Assembly: GCA_023476565.1 (NCBI GenBank)
Contig: JAMCVZ010000073.1
Location: 1-54,064 of the forward strand
Direction: 5' to 3'
DNA: 54,064 nucleotides
Source: Nitrospirota bacterium
Lineage (GTDB): Bacteria; Nitrospirota; Thermodesulfovibrionia; Thermodesulfovibrionales; Dissulfurispiraceae
Shown piece by piece: positions 41,591 to 50,249 of this stretch; positions within the stretch are counted from its first letter, which is position 1, and the number at the start of each line of letters is the position of its first letter. The translations under genes and the position numbers were made by a program. The notes under the pieces were generated by a model, which saw nothing but the letters and a program-made list of their open reading frames with translations, had not been told where the DNA came from and searched no databases.

Positions 41591-42479
41591 ATACGAGGTA
41601 ATTTTTCACTGGATAGCCCTTTCTTTCTATCTCTTCTCTTTGATATTCTTCGTGGATTATGTGGCATCCAGAAGAGAGAAGGCCGTAAAGATCGCATTAT
41701 GGCTCGCATTGATCGGATTGATCACCCATACCATTGCCTTGGGTGTAAGATGGTATGCAGTAGGCCACGGGCCTTATTTGCAGAAGGCTGAGTCGTTCTC
41801 GTCCATCGTATGGGTGGCGATGGCGATGTTCCTGTTCTTCAGCTACAAAGTGCCCAGGCTGAGGGGCATCGGGTTTGTGGTGCTGCCCACCTGCCTTCTC
41901 ATGATGGTCCTCGGCCTCGTATACAACCAGTGGCTGGGGAACTTCATCGGCTATGCATTGGAACACGGACGCGCGGGCATAGAGACGGGGCTTTACTCAA
42001 AAGAGGGGATCATGAAACCGCCGCCGACCTTTCACGGCATATGGTTCGTTATCCACATCACCTCCACCATCGTTGCCATGGGAGCTATTTTAATCTCATT
42101 AAGCACCGCGATACTGTATTTATTGAAGAGGAAAAAGACGGAAACTGAATTTTACAGGAGATTGCCGTCTCTCGAAGTGATCGACAACTACAGCTATAAG
42201 TTTATCGGCTTCGGGTTCATCTCATGGACTATCATGATCGTGACAGGCGCCATCTGGGCCGACCAGGCCTGGGGCAGGTACTGGGGGTGGGACACGATCG
42301 AGATCTGGTCGCTGATTACATGGCTGTTCATGGGGATATACCTTCACCTGAGGAGATTCTTCAGATGGCACGGGGAGAAGTCTTCCTGGTTCCTGGTGGC
42401 TTGCGTTATCGTATCTGTTTTCACGCTTTTTGTTATTCCTTCTTTGACGGCCACGATCCACTCGGAGTATCTGAAGTAA
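41568..42479 (+). CDS. ccsA: CcsA/ResC haem handling and attachment protein
   Basis: The product has about 303 residues and eight helices. The haem-handling WWD motif is visible as WADQAWGRYWGWDTIEIWSLITW, read in two parts: WGRYWGWD then TIEIWSLITW. Conserved His residues flank it (HGIWFVIHI; LHLRRFF...WHGEK). I chose METMQLLKYE at 41568; a second Met at 41577 is equally good, and a longer frame to 41448 runs through the ResB gene. It exports or presents haem to ResB-bound apocytochromes. The pair is a complete system II. Confidence 0.92.
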   Translation: METMQLLKYEVIFHWIALSFYLFSLIFFVDYVASRREKAVKIALWLALIGLITHTIALGVRWYAVGHGPYLQKAESFSSIVWVAMAMFLFFSYKVPRLRGIGFVVLPTCLLMMVLGLVYNQWLGNFIGYALEHGRAGIETGLYSKEGIMKPPPTFHGIWFVIHITSTIVAMGAILISLSTAILYLLKRKKTETEFYRRLPSLEVIDNYSYKFIGFGFISWTIMIVTGAIWADQAWGRYWGWDTIEIWSLITWLFMGIYLHLRRFFRWHGEKSSWFLVACVIVSVFTLFVIPSLTATIHSEYLK

Positions 42480-42483
42480 CGGG

Positions 42484-42819
42484 ATGAAGACCTGGCTGAT
42501 CATCATAAACAACTTCGTGCACGATCTCTTTACGGGGCTGTGGTGCAGCGCCCTGCTGACAATCTACCTGCTGGAGCGGAAGGCGCCCCAGGCTTCCGCG
42601 GAAACGATGAAAGACCTGATGAAATTTTTTTTCGTCCTCGGCATCGTATCCCTGCTGGTCGTTGTCATCACCGGGGTATTCCGGTCCATCTATTACAGGG
42701 ATGGAGAAAATGAAACCGCGGCGACGATTAAGAAGAGGGCTCTCATTGTAAAGCATGTTTTTTTAGGCGCCCTTTCCCTTGCAGGCACATACCTGGCATA
42801 CAGTTACACGTTCAATTGA
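42484..42819 (+). CDS. Three-TM protein downstream of ccsA
   Basis: The 111-residue protein has three helices (about residues 7-28, 47-67 and 90-108) and conserved-looking His residues (NFVHDLFTGLW and IVKHVFLGALSLAG). These sit in opposite helices as in small di-helix cytochrome b-like proteins. The family is unknown to me. It begins 5 bases after the ccsA stop and is very likely in that operon. Confidence 0.65.
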   Translation: MKTWLIIINNFVHDLFTGLWCSALLTIYLLERKAPQASAETMKDLMKFFFVLGIVSLLVVVITGVFRSIYYRDGENETAATIKKRALIVKHVFLGALSLAGTYLAYSYTFN

Positions 42820-42839
42820 GGTCATGCGGAGAGCGGGAA

Positions 42840-44015
42840 ATGGATAATCATTCTTTTGATCCAAAGTTCGTGAAACGGCTTGACAGTGATGTCATGGAGT
42901 TCGTCCACAGAGGCCTTGGGAGCCGGAGCGAGGAACGGTTTCATGAACTGGCTCTCAGGGAATTCGAGCTCCTCTATCGCGCCAGCACGCCGTACAGGGA
43001 TTATTGCAAAAGGAAAAACCTTTCTCCCGGAACCATAAACCGCTGGGAGGAGATTCCCGCTGTTGCTTCATTCCCGATGCACGCTGCCGGAGGGCTTTCC
43101 TCTGCGAGCGGCGTGGTCGAGCTTGAAAGGAAAAGAGGGCCGATTTTCCCGGATAAAGATACTGTTGTGTTGTCCTCCACAGTTAATAACCTGCTCGCAA
43201 AGACATTTCTGTTTCCGGACATCGAGAGGATAAAAATGCTTCTTGCTGTCCCTATTCCCCTCATGGCGCCCGGGATGGTGATGGCGAGCGGTTTGAAACG
43301 GTTGAGCCGGCGCTTTGGAACGCCGGAGAGCCGGTTCCTCATTTCTTTCAGGGGGCTTGAACTCAAGGCGTTAGTGAGGGGATTAAGGCATGCCGAGAAA
43401 AGCCGGCAGCCTGTAGCTTTAATCGGCGCCACGTTTGTGATCGATTATTTCCTCGATGCCTGCGAAAGAGAAGGGATAAGGTTCGTTCTTCCTGAAGGGA
43501 GCAGAATAGGAGACAGCGGCGGCTACATGGGAAGATATACGAAACGCACGAAGGAGGAGTATTTCGGAAAGTGCGGAAAGATATTCGGGGTAGAGGAGCA
43601 CTTCTGCGTCAACGCCCTGTGGCTCTGCGAGAGCAGCACCGTCTATTTCGACAATGTCCTGAGGAATTCGCTTTCGGGCCTGGTGAAGGAGAGATGCAAG
43701 GAAACGCCGCCCTGGACGAGAGTTATCGCGGTAGACCCCTGTGATTTCAAACGACTGCCGAAAGGCAAACCCGGGCTGCTCCGGCTCTATGACCTCACCA
43801 ACCGCGCCATGGCGTTTCCCGTGCAAACCGACAAGATGGGCTTTGAAACAGAAGGCGGTTTTGAGGTCGTAGGCAAGTGGGATAAACATATCGGGGCAGC
43901 GGGCATTGACCGTTCGCCGCAGCACCCCGGTGGAAGAGCGGCCACGAAGGTAATGGACTTCTTCATGCGCCGCAAATTGTCCAGACTCGGGGAAATTTAT
44001 TCCCTTTTGAAATAA
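42840..44015 (+). CDS. LuxE-like acyl-protein synthetase, degenerate paralogue
   Basis: The 391-residue product aligns throughout with the next gene (for example FALPEGSR/FVLPEGSR, SGGYMGR, CVNAL, PPWTR, KPGLLRLYDLTNRAMAFPVQTD). It belongs to the LuxE/acyl-protein synthetase branch of the ANL adenylating enzymes. The phosphate-binding loop FTSGTT of the paralogue is missing: ASFPMHAAGGLSSASG replaces it with a short deletion. Adenylation is therefore doubtful; a structural partner role is possible. The ATG at 42840 follows GGAGAGCGGG. It is 25 bases after the CcsA-operon protein and 17 bases before its paralogue. Confidence 0.8.
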   Translation: MDNHSFDPKFVKRLDSDVMEFVHRGLGSRSEERFHELALREFELLYRASTPYRDYCKRKNLSPGTINRWEEIPAVASFPMHAAGGLSSASGVVELERKRGPIFPDKDTVVLSSTVNNLLAKTFLFPDIERIKMLLAVPIPLMAPGMVMASGLKRLSRRFGTPESRFLISFRGLELKALVRGLRHAEKSRQPVALIGATFVIDYFLDACEREGIRFVLPEGSRIGDSGGYMGRYTKRTKEEYFGKCGKIFGVEEHFCVNALWLCESSTVYFDNVLRNSLSGLVKERCKETPPWTRVIAVDPCDFKRLPKGKPGLLRLYDLTNRAMAFPVQTDKMGFETEGGFEVVGKWDKHIGAAGIDRSPQHPGGRAATKVMDFFMRRKLSRLGEIYSLLK

Positions 44016-44032
44016 GTGAAAGGTGTTTGAGC

Positions 44033-45241
44033 ATGACGGATTATTCTTTGGAATCGGATTTTGTAAAACAACTGGATCAGGATATCCTGGACTTTGTGAG
44101 TAAAGGTCTCGATAATCAGGATGAAGGGCGCTTCAACGCACTGGCCCTGCGGGAGTTTGAGCTGCAGTATCAGACCATTAAGCCGTATAGAGAGTATTGC
44201 AAAAGGAAAGGGGTCTCGCCCGGCTCTGTGAGCACATGGCAGGAGATACCCGCGGTCCCTTCGCTCGCTTTTAAAGAGTTCGCCCTGACCTCCTTTCCCG
44301 TGGAAAGGGCCGAACACGCGTATTTTACGAGCGGGACGACTGACCCCAGGAGAAAGGGCAGGATTTACCGTGACAAAGGGGCGGTTGACCTGATCAACGC
44401 CGCCAACGGGCTCCTGACTAAGGAGTATGTCTTCCCCGGTATCGAGAGGATAAAAATCCTCCTGATGACCCCTTCTCCCAGGATGGCTCCCGGCATGGGT
44501 ATGGCGATAGGACTCGAAAGGGTAAGGACTGAATTCGGCGCCCCGGAAAGCGCTTATCTCATTACACCCTTCGGCCTGAACGTGGAGTTGTTATTGAAAT
44601 CGCTGATCGAAGCGGAAAGGTCGGGCGAGCCCATTGCCCTGATCGGCTCATCATCGGGGTTCATCTTTTTCTTCAACGCCTGCGATGAGGAGGGAATCCG
44701 TTTCGCCCTGCCCGAAGGCAGCAGGGTATGCGACGGCGGGGGCTACATGGGGCAGTTCGGCGAATGCTCGAAAGAGGAATACTTCGCGCTCTGCAGCAGG
44801 ATACTCGGCGTTGAGGAGCATTTCTGCATCAATGTGCTCGGCATGGGTGAGATAAGCACCAATTTTTTTGATAATGCGCTGAAAGATTACCTCAATGGAA
44901 AGAAGAGCGAACGACACAAGGTAATACCTCCATGGACGAAGACTGAAGTTGTAGACATCAGTAATTTTCAGAAGCTCTCCAAGGGCGAGACAGGATTGTT
45001 AAAGCATTATGACTTGATCAACAGGGCCATGGTGATGGCGGTGCAGACGGACAACCTCGGCTTCGAGACGGAAGAGGGCTTCGAGATAATCGGCAGGTGG
45101 AGGAAGAGGGCAGGCAGGCTCGACGCCGGGGAGATAAAGAACGCCCACGGGGGAAAAGTTATGACGCAGATGATGGCTTTTTTGCTGAAGAGGAATCTCA
45201 GGAAGATACGCGACATCTACAGGAAATTATCGAAAGCATAA
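44033..45241 (+). CDS. LuxE-like acyl-protein synthetase
   Basis: This 402-residue protein of the LuxE family activates a carboxylic acid as acyl-AMP and transfers it to a protein thiol. The adenylate loop YFTSGTTDPRRKG is intact (about residues 100-112), and GYMGQF, EHFCINVLGM and PPWTKTEVVD correspond to later ANL motifs. LuxE needs LuxC reductase for aldehyde formation, and no LuxC or LuxD is present, so bioluminescence is not implied. It probably serves lipid or peptide activation. AAGGTG precedes the chosen ATG. It is the second of a tandem pair. Confidence 0.85.
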   Translation: MTDYSLESDFVKQLDQDILDFVSKGLDNQDEGRFNALALREFELQYQTIKPYREYCKRKGVSPGSVSTWQEIPAVPSLAFKEFALTSFPVERAEHAYFTSGTTDPRRKGRIYRDKGAVDLINAANGLLTKEYVFPGIERIKILLMTPSPRMAPGMGMAIGLERVRTEFGAPESAYLITPFGLNVELLLKSLIEAERSGEPIALIGSSSGFIFFFNACDEEGIRFALPEGSRVCDGGGYMGQFGECSKEEYFALCSRILGVEEHFCINVLGMGEISTNFFDNALKDYLNGKKSERHKVIPPWTKTEVVDISNFQKLSKGETGLLKHYDLINRAMVMAVQTDNLGFETEEGFEIIGRWRKRAGRLDAGEIKNAHGGKVMTQMMAFLLKRNLRKIRDIYRKLSKA

Positions 45242-45257
45242 AAGAGAGGTGATCGCC

Positions 45258-45446
45258 TTGAAGTCACGCAAGTTCAAGAAAATAAGCGACGAGATGATCG
45301 GCATGGATGACAGGATATGCAGTTGCGCCTCCAGGGTAGCGGACATGATACTGTCTCAGGAAGAAAATGCAGAAGACAGAGTGGCCCTCAGGGAAACCGC
45401 GGATTCACTGAAAAAAACGCGGGGGCGAGGGAAACGGAAGCAGTGA
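45258..45446 (+). CDS. Small basic/Cys hypothetical protein
   Basis: About 62 residues, starting at a TTG 8 bases after AGAGAGG (a GTG at 45249 overlaps the Shine-Dalgarno). It has DRICSCASRVADMILSQEE in the middle and a very basic end (KKTRGRGKRKQ). I do not recognise it. It lies 16 bases after the LuxE gene. Confidence 0.45.
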   Translation: MKSRKFKKISDEMIGMDDRICSCASRVADMILSQEENAEDRVALRETADSLKKTRGRGKRKQ

Positions 45447-45547
45447 GCTCGGAGAGTTTCCGTCGAGATGGCCTTTCTTTTTGATCGATGCTGCATGGGA
45501 TGACGCCGGTTCCTTGAGAAGTTCGCAAAGACGTTTTCGCCGATACC

Positions 45548-46093
45548 TTAATTCAATGCCGGATTCCATTTCCGGAAAAAACGGTCCATTGCTGATGTCT
45601 TACCTATCGGGAGATGCCCGTACAGAATGGATAACTGCTTTGCTGCCTCTGCCTTCGTTTCCTTGTCGACAACCACCTTCCACATCGCCGCCGCCAGACC
45701 TGATCTGTCGGCTCCGGCCAGACAATGTATCAATACAGGACGGGGCGCTGATTTGAAAATTTTAATAAGCTTTTGAATATCTTCACGACTGGGCTCACTG
45801 GATGCTGACAGGGCGATATCATAATGCATTACATTATGCTCTGCGCTTACTTGCTTTTCTTCTGTATACCATTGTGCATCCGGGTTCTCACCGCGCAGAT
45901 TCAGGATACTCCTGATATTATGCTTTTTGATGTAATATTCAAGTTCATCTCGATCCAATTGAGCGGACCTATATGCTTCTCCAGGTGTAATCGCATGGAA
46001 GTTGCCCTGCTCCTCCATACACGCAAAGTGACTCGCAGTCAAGATAAGCAGCGATAAAAGGACTGCAACGAAAAACTTAACTCTGCGTGACAT
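45548..46093 (-). CDS. Exported dual-specificity/tyrosine phosphatase-like protein
   Basis: The 181-residue protein has an N-terminal signal segment (VKFFVAVLLSLLILTASHFAC). The PTP-type active site HCLAGADRSG (Cys-x5-Arg) is preceded by an Asp-rich general-acid loop region and followed by AAAMWK. The substrate may be a phosphoprotein, phosphoinositide or polyphosphate. The start overlaps the end of the RND pump gene by 17 bases, so it is the last gene of the efflux operon. The Cys at the end of the signal could be a lipidation site but the lipobox is poor. Confidence 0.85.
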   Translation of the reverse strand: MSRRVKFFVAVLLSLLILTASHFACMEEQGNFHAITPGEAYRSAQLDRDELEYYIKKHNIRSILNLRGENPDAQWYTEEKQVSAEHNVMHYDIALSASSEPSREDIQKLIKIFKSAPRPVLIHCLAGADRSGLAAAMWKVVVDKETKAEAAKQLSILYGHLPIGKTSAMDRFFRKWNPALN

Positions 46094-49000
46094 TCAAGCC
46101 TCCGATTGGCTTCTCACCTTCCTTCTCGAACTTTCCGTACCTGAGCGCCAGAGCCGGCAGTATGAGAAGATTAAGGGCGGTAGAGGTTACAAGACCTCCG
46201 AGGATCACTATTGCCATGGGTCCTTCAATCTCCCGGCCCGGGGCCCCGCTGCCGATGGCTAATGGAAGCAGGCCCAGAGCAGTAACCGAGGCGGTCATGA
46301 GGATGGGCGCGAGCCGTTCCGAAGCGCCCCTGACAGCAGCCTCGGGCCCCCAACTCAGCCCTTCGATAGAAACCAGATGTTCGTAATGCGAGATCATCAT
46401 GATGGAATTGCGCAGTGTAATGCCAAAAAGGGTCACAAAGCCGACCAGGGCGCCGATGGACAGCAGGCCGCCGGAAGCGAACACGGCAAGGACCCCGCCG
46501 ACCAGCGCAAACGGAAGGTTTACCAATACCAGCAGCAGATTGCGGGCGTTTTTCATCAGGATTGATAATAACATGATAATCCCCAACCCCGCTATTAACG
46601 AATGAACCAGCAGATCACGCCTGGACCGTGCCTGGGCAGCGGCAGCGCCTCCAAATTCCAGGTACATCCCGGCAGGCAGGGAAACCCTTGCTCCGATCTC
46701 TCTTCCGGCCTGTTTGACAAAGGAATTGATATTCCGTCCTGCTACATTGCAGGTTACGGCCTGTACCCGTCCGGCTCCCTGATGCAGCACCACATAACGG
46801 CCTGATGTTTCATAGATGTCGGCAAGCTGTTTCAGGTTGACGTAGGTTCCGGCCGGGTTGCGAAGAGGCAATGCCCCGATATCGGCAATTGTTTTACGAT
46901 TCTCCGGGGCGAGTATCACCGAGACATCAAAGACCCTGTTGCCGTCGTATATTTGACCGACCACATCACCCTGATAGGCGGTCTGTATGGCATCGAGGAC
47001 ATCTACAGGATCAAAACCCCGGCGTTTGACGTCATCTTCCCTCAGCCGGACTATAAGCTGCGGTGTTCCGGGCGGGGATTGGATATTAACATCAGCAGCG
47101 CCCGGGATCTTACTCAGAATCCCGGCAATCTCCCGTGCCTTCCTGTCCAGCAGATCAAGGTCATTTCCGAAGATGTTGATGACCACGGAAGCGGTATACC
47201 CGGAAAGGGTTTCCTCGATCCGCTCTGTAAGGAAGGTCTTAATGGCGAAGTTTACGCCGGGGAACTGTGCAAGTACTCTGCGTATATCCGACTGTGCGGA
47301 CTCAGCCTGCTGGTCGGACATAGGCTTCAGGTCCACCTCGAATTCGCTGTCCTGGGTTCCCATGATGTCATCAGCTTTTTCCGCCCTTCCTGCCCGCTGG
47401 GCAACAGAGCGAATATAGGGAGTTTTCAGGAGCTCAAAGGTCACCTGGCGTCCCAATCGCATGGATTCCTGTAACGATGTGCCGGGGACGGCTGACATGT
47501 GAACGATGAAGTGCCCCTCCTGGAGCTCCGGCAGGAACCCGCCGCCGATAAAAGGCAATGCAGCCAGTCCTGCTATGGTGAAAAGCACGACACCGCCGAT
47601 CACCGCTCCCGGATGTTGTTCGACCCCCAGCAGCAGGGGACGGTATCTAGCTTTTAACCATTGCGCAACCGGCGGTTCCTTCTCCTGCAAAGCCCGGCGC
47701 CCGAGTATCAGGAGACAGAGGGCCGGTGTTACGGTGAGGGCCACGAGCAAAGAAGCTAAAACAGCGGTTATGTAAGCGATGCCGAGCGGTGAAAACAACC
47801 GTCCTGCCACACCGGTCATGGTCAACACGGGAATGAATACCATTGCCACTGCAAACGTTGCATACACCACCGCGCTCCGCACCTCGAGGGAGGCGTCCAG
47901 CACGACCCGGAAGGCCGGTCGCGGATTCTCTATGCGACGATTTTCCCTCAGTCGCCGCAGGATGTTTTCGACATCTATGATGGCGTCGTCCACCACCTCG
48001 CCGATTGCAATGGCAAGTCCTCCCAGGGTCAGCGTGTTAAGGCTGAATCCCAAGCGCTCCAATACCATTACTGCCGTCAGTAACGACAAGGGTATCGCTG
48101 TTACGGAAATAGCAGCGGTCCGCAGGTTAAACAGGAATAAAAGCAATACGATAACCACCAGCCCTGCACCCATCAGCAGGGATGACTCCATGTTGCGGAT
48201 AGCTGTCAGGATAAAGTTTGCGGGCCGGAAGATATCAGGATAAAGCGCAACTCCCTGCGCGCTCAGCGTGGGACGAAGCCCTTTTAATGCCTGTTCAACC
48301 TTTTGGGTCACCTCAAGGGTGTTTGCTCCATATTGTGCCGAGACCATCAAGAGCACGCCGGGATGTCCCATTATTGCTGCCGCGCCAATGGGGGGCTCCG
48401 GGGCCTCGAGGACCCTTGCAACGTCTCCTAAGGTCACGCCGGCTCCGTTTTGATGTACAATGACGGTTTGAGCAAGTTGTTGAGGGGTGAGGGATTGCCC
48501 TTCGGTTTGGAGCATGATGCGCTGATTTTGATCGTCGATAAAACCGGCGCCTCTTATACCTGTGGCACGGCGGGCTACAGCCAGCACATCCCCGATCCCC
48601 AGATTATATTTGATCAGCCTGTCAGGACGCACCTGGATCTGAAACTGTTTTACCTCTCCACCGAAAACCGCCACCTTGGCGACACCTGGAACAGAGAGAA
48701 GGCGCTGTTTGACCGTCCAATCGGCAATGGTCCTGAGTTCCATGGGTGATAACTTATCAGAGGTCAATCCCAGCGCCAGCACAACGCTTGTGGAGGATGT
48801 CAAAGGGGTCATGACAGGCGCCTTCACACCCTGCGGCAATTTCCCGGCAATGGTGGATAAGCGTTCAGACACTACCTGCCGGTCGCGGTAGATATCACTG
48901 CCGGGATGAAATGTCACGGTGATAAACGACAGCCCCTGAATTGAACCGGAACGGAGCGATTCTATTCCCGGCACCCCGTTAATACTGTTTTCTATGGGCT

Positions 49001-49199
49001 GAGTGACCAGCGCTTCCACCTGTTCCGGTGAAAGTCCCGGCGCTTCGGTCTGGATGACAACCTGCGGAGGGGCAAACTCAGGGAAGACATCGTATTTAGC
49101 CTGAGAGAGCGTGTAAAGGCCATAGCCTGCGAGTATGCATGACAGTGCAATAATGACACCGCGAAAGCGGAGCGAAAAGCTTACAATCGCTGTGAGCAT
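46077..49199 (-). CDS. RND efflux pump inner-membrane subunit (CusA/CzcA-like)
   Basis: This 1,040-residue RND transporter has twelve membrane helices and two large periplasmic loops. Early motifs are VFPEFAPPQVVIQTEAPGLSP (read in parts) and EALVTQPIENSINGVPGI. The TM4 motif GEVVDDAIIDVENI carries the Asp pair for proton relay. TM-end motifs ALVGFVTLFGI and ALGLLPLA are present. The DD...EN pattern and length place it in the heavy-metal efflux (HME) group or its relatives, but the substrate cannot be assigned. It is 3 bases after the adaptor. No frameshift is visible. Confidence 0.92.
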   Translation of the reverse strand: MLTAIVSFSLRFRGVIIALSCILAGYGLYTLSQAKYDVFPEFAPPQVVIQTEAPGLSPEQVEALVTQPIENSINGVPGIESLRSGSIQGLSFITVTFHPGSDIYRDRQVVSERLSTIAGKLPQGVKAPVMTPLTSSTSVVLALGLTSDKLSPMELRTIADWTVKQRLLSVPGVAKVAVFGGEVKQFQIQVRPDRLIKYNLGIGDVLAVARRATGIRGAGFIDDQNQRIMLQTEGQSLTPQQLAQTVIVHQNGAGVTLGDVARVLEAPEPPIGAAAIMGHPGVLLMVSAQYGANTLEVTQKVEQALKGLRPTLSAQGVALYPDIFRPANFILTAIRNMESSLLMGAGLVVIVLLLFLFNLRTAAISVTAIPLSLLTAVMVLERLGFSLNTLTLGGLAIAIGEVVDDAIIDVENILRRLRENRRIENPRPAFRVVLDASLEVRSAVVYATFAVAMVFIPVLTMTGVAGRLFSPLGIAYITAVLASLLVALTVTPALCLLILGRRALQEKEPPVAQWLKARYRPLLLGVEQHPGAVIGGVVLFTIAGLAALPFIGGGFLPELQEGHFIVHMSAVPGTSLQESMRLGRQVTFELLKTPYIRSVAQRAGRAEKADDIMGTQDSEFEVDLKPMSDQQAESAQSDIRRVLAQFPGVNFAIKTFLTERIEETLSGYTASVVINIFGNDLDLLDRKAREIAGILSKIPGAADVNIQSPPGTPQLIVRLREDDVKRRGFDPVDVLDAIQTAYQGDVVGQIYDGNRVFDVSVILAPENRKTIADIGALPLRNPAGTYVNLKQLADIYETSGRYVVLHQGAGRVQAVTCNVAGRNINSFVKQAGREIGARVSLPAGMYLEFGGAAAAQARSRRDLLVHSLIAGLGIIMLLSILMKNARNLLLVLVNLPFALVGGVLAVFASGGLLSIGALVGFVTLFGITLRNSIMMISHYEHLVSIEGLSWGPEAAVRGASERLAPILMTASVTALGLLPLAIGSGAPGREIEGPMAIVILGGLVTSTALNLLILPALALRYGKFEKEGEKPIGGLNVTQS

Positions 49200-49202
49200 T
49201 CC

Positions 49203-50249
49203 CTAATCACCCACCTGAATCTGCGAGCGGGATTCTTCGGACATGAGCAATTGCGAACCCTTTACCACGATCCGGTCGCCTGCTGTGATGCCTTTCAATA
49301 CAAACCATCCATCTTTAACAGGTGTTTCCGTAGAGATTTCGCGCCGGATAAATTGGCCGGTTCCCTTTTGCACATAGACCCATGCCTTGCCCTGCTGCCA
49401 GACAACCGCAGGGGCAGGGACCACAACCCCTTGATACCGGGAACCCGCCTGCAGATAAACAATTACATTCATCCCGGGAAGCAGGCCCGGCTGCGTGGAA
49501 GCAACATAGAAAAAACCCATCCCCTGGATGCGGGGGTCCGTATGCGGGGACCGGGAGACAAGCTTGGCTGATACGAGCTTGCTGTCAGCGGTCTGAACCA
49601 TTGCGGTTCGGGGCGCTGATGCAAGATGCGTGTCCGGAGGAAGTGTGGTCTGAAGCAGTACCTCCTGTTGTTGTATCAGCCGGGCAAAGGCCGGAGATTT
49701 CTCAATTAGCCATCCGGCAATAACAACGCCCCACCTCTGACGCAGAGTCGCCTCTATGGCATGGACAGCAGCCTGTGCAGCATGCGCGTCAGCTTCATTT
49801 GAGCGCCACGCCGCCTCAGCAGCCTGGAAGGTCTTGTCGGAAATATTCCGGTTGTTTTCATGGAGGGGCTTCAGGCGTTCGTATTCCCTGCGGGAGGCAT
49901 CGAGGCTTGCCTCTGTCTTTTTCACCTGTGCTTTTGCAGATACATAAGAATTGTAGAGGTCAACAAGGTTCTGAAGCTCCATAACCGTTCCATATGCCTT
50001 AATTTCTGCTTGGTGTGAAACAGGCTGGAGAGGAGCCACAGCGATCCCGCTTTTGAGCTCTTCAGTCCTGCTGAGTGTCACAACACTCTCCCCATCCACG
50101 ATTGACACACGCGAGGGGGCCTTGACAGGCTGCTCCCGCTCCTGCTCTTTTGCCATTTCCCTGCGTCCTCCCATGAATGCCCAGATCAGAAGGGCGCTGA
50201 CCCCTATTAGAACAATGACGACCATTAATGATTTTTTATTCAGCTTCAT
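49203..50249 (-). CDS. RND efflux periplasmic adaptor (CusB/HlyD-like)
   Basis: The product of about 348 residues, from ATG 50249 (AGGAGA precedes; a longer frame to 50291 lies inside the outer membrane factor gene). An N-terminal helix (MVVIVLIGVSALLIWAF) is followed by a barrel-sandwich hybrid with a short coiled coil (KTEASLDASRREYERLKPL) and a beta-barrel (GMNVIVYLQAG; VVVPAPAVVWQQGKAWVYV). It bridges pump and outer membrane channel. No His-rich metal-binding extension is seen. It overlaps the outer membrane factor stop by 14 bases. Confidence 0.9.
   Translation of the reverse strand: MKLNKKSLMVVIVLIGVSALLIWAFMGGRREMAKEQEREQPVKAPSRVSIVDGESVVTLSRTEELKSGIAVAPLQPVSHQAEIKAYGTVMELQNLVDLYNSYVSAKAQVKKTEASLDASRREYERLKPLHENNRNISDKTFQAAEAAWRSNEADAHAAQAAVHAIEATLRQRWGVVIAGWLIEKSPAFARLIQQQEVLLQTTLPPDTHLASAPRTAMVQTADSKLVSAKLVSRSPHTDPRIQGMGFFYVASTQPGLLPGMNVIVYLQAGSRYQGVVVPAPAVVWQQGKAWVYVQKGTGQFIRREISTETPVKDGWFVLKGITAGDRIVVKGSQLLMSEESRSQIQVGD

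Noticed and set aside
44033-45241. Bioluminescence (lux) operon
   Set aside because: Only LuxE-like proteins are present; no LuxA, B, C or D. LuxE relatives are common in non-luminous bacteria.
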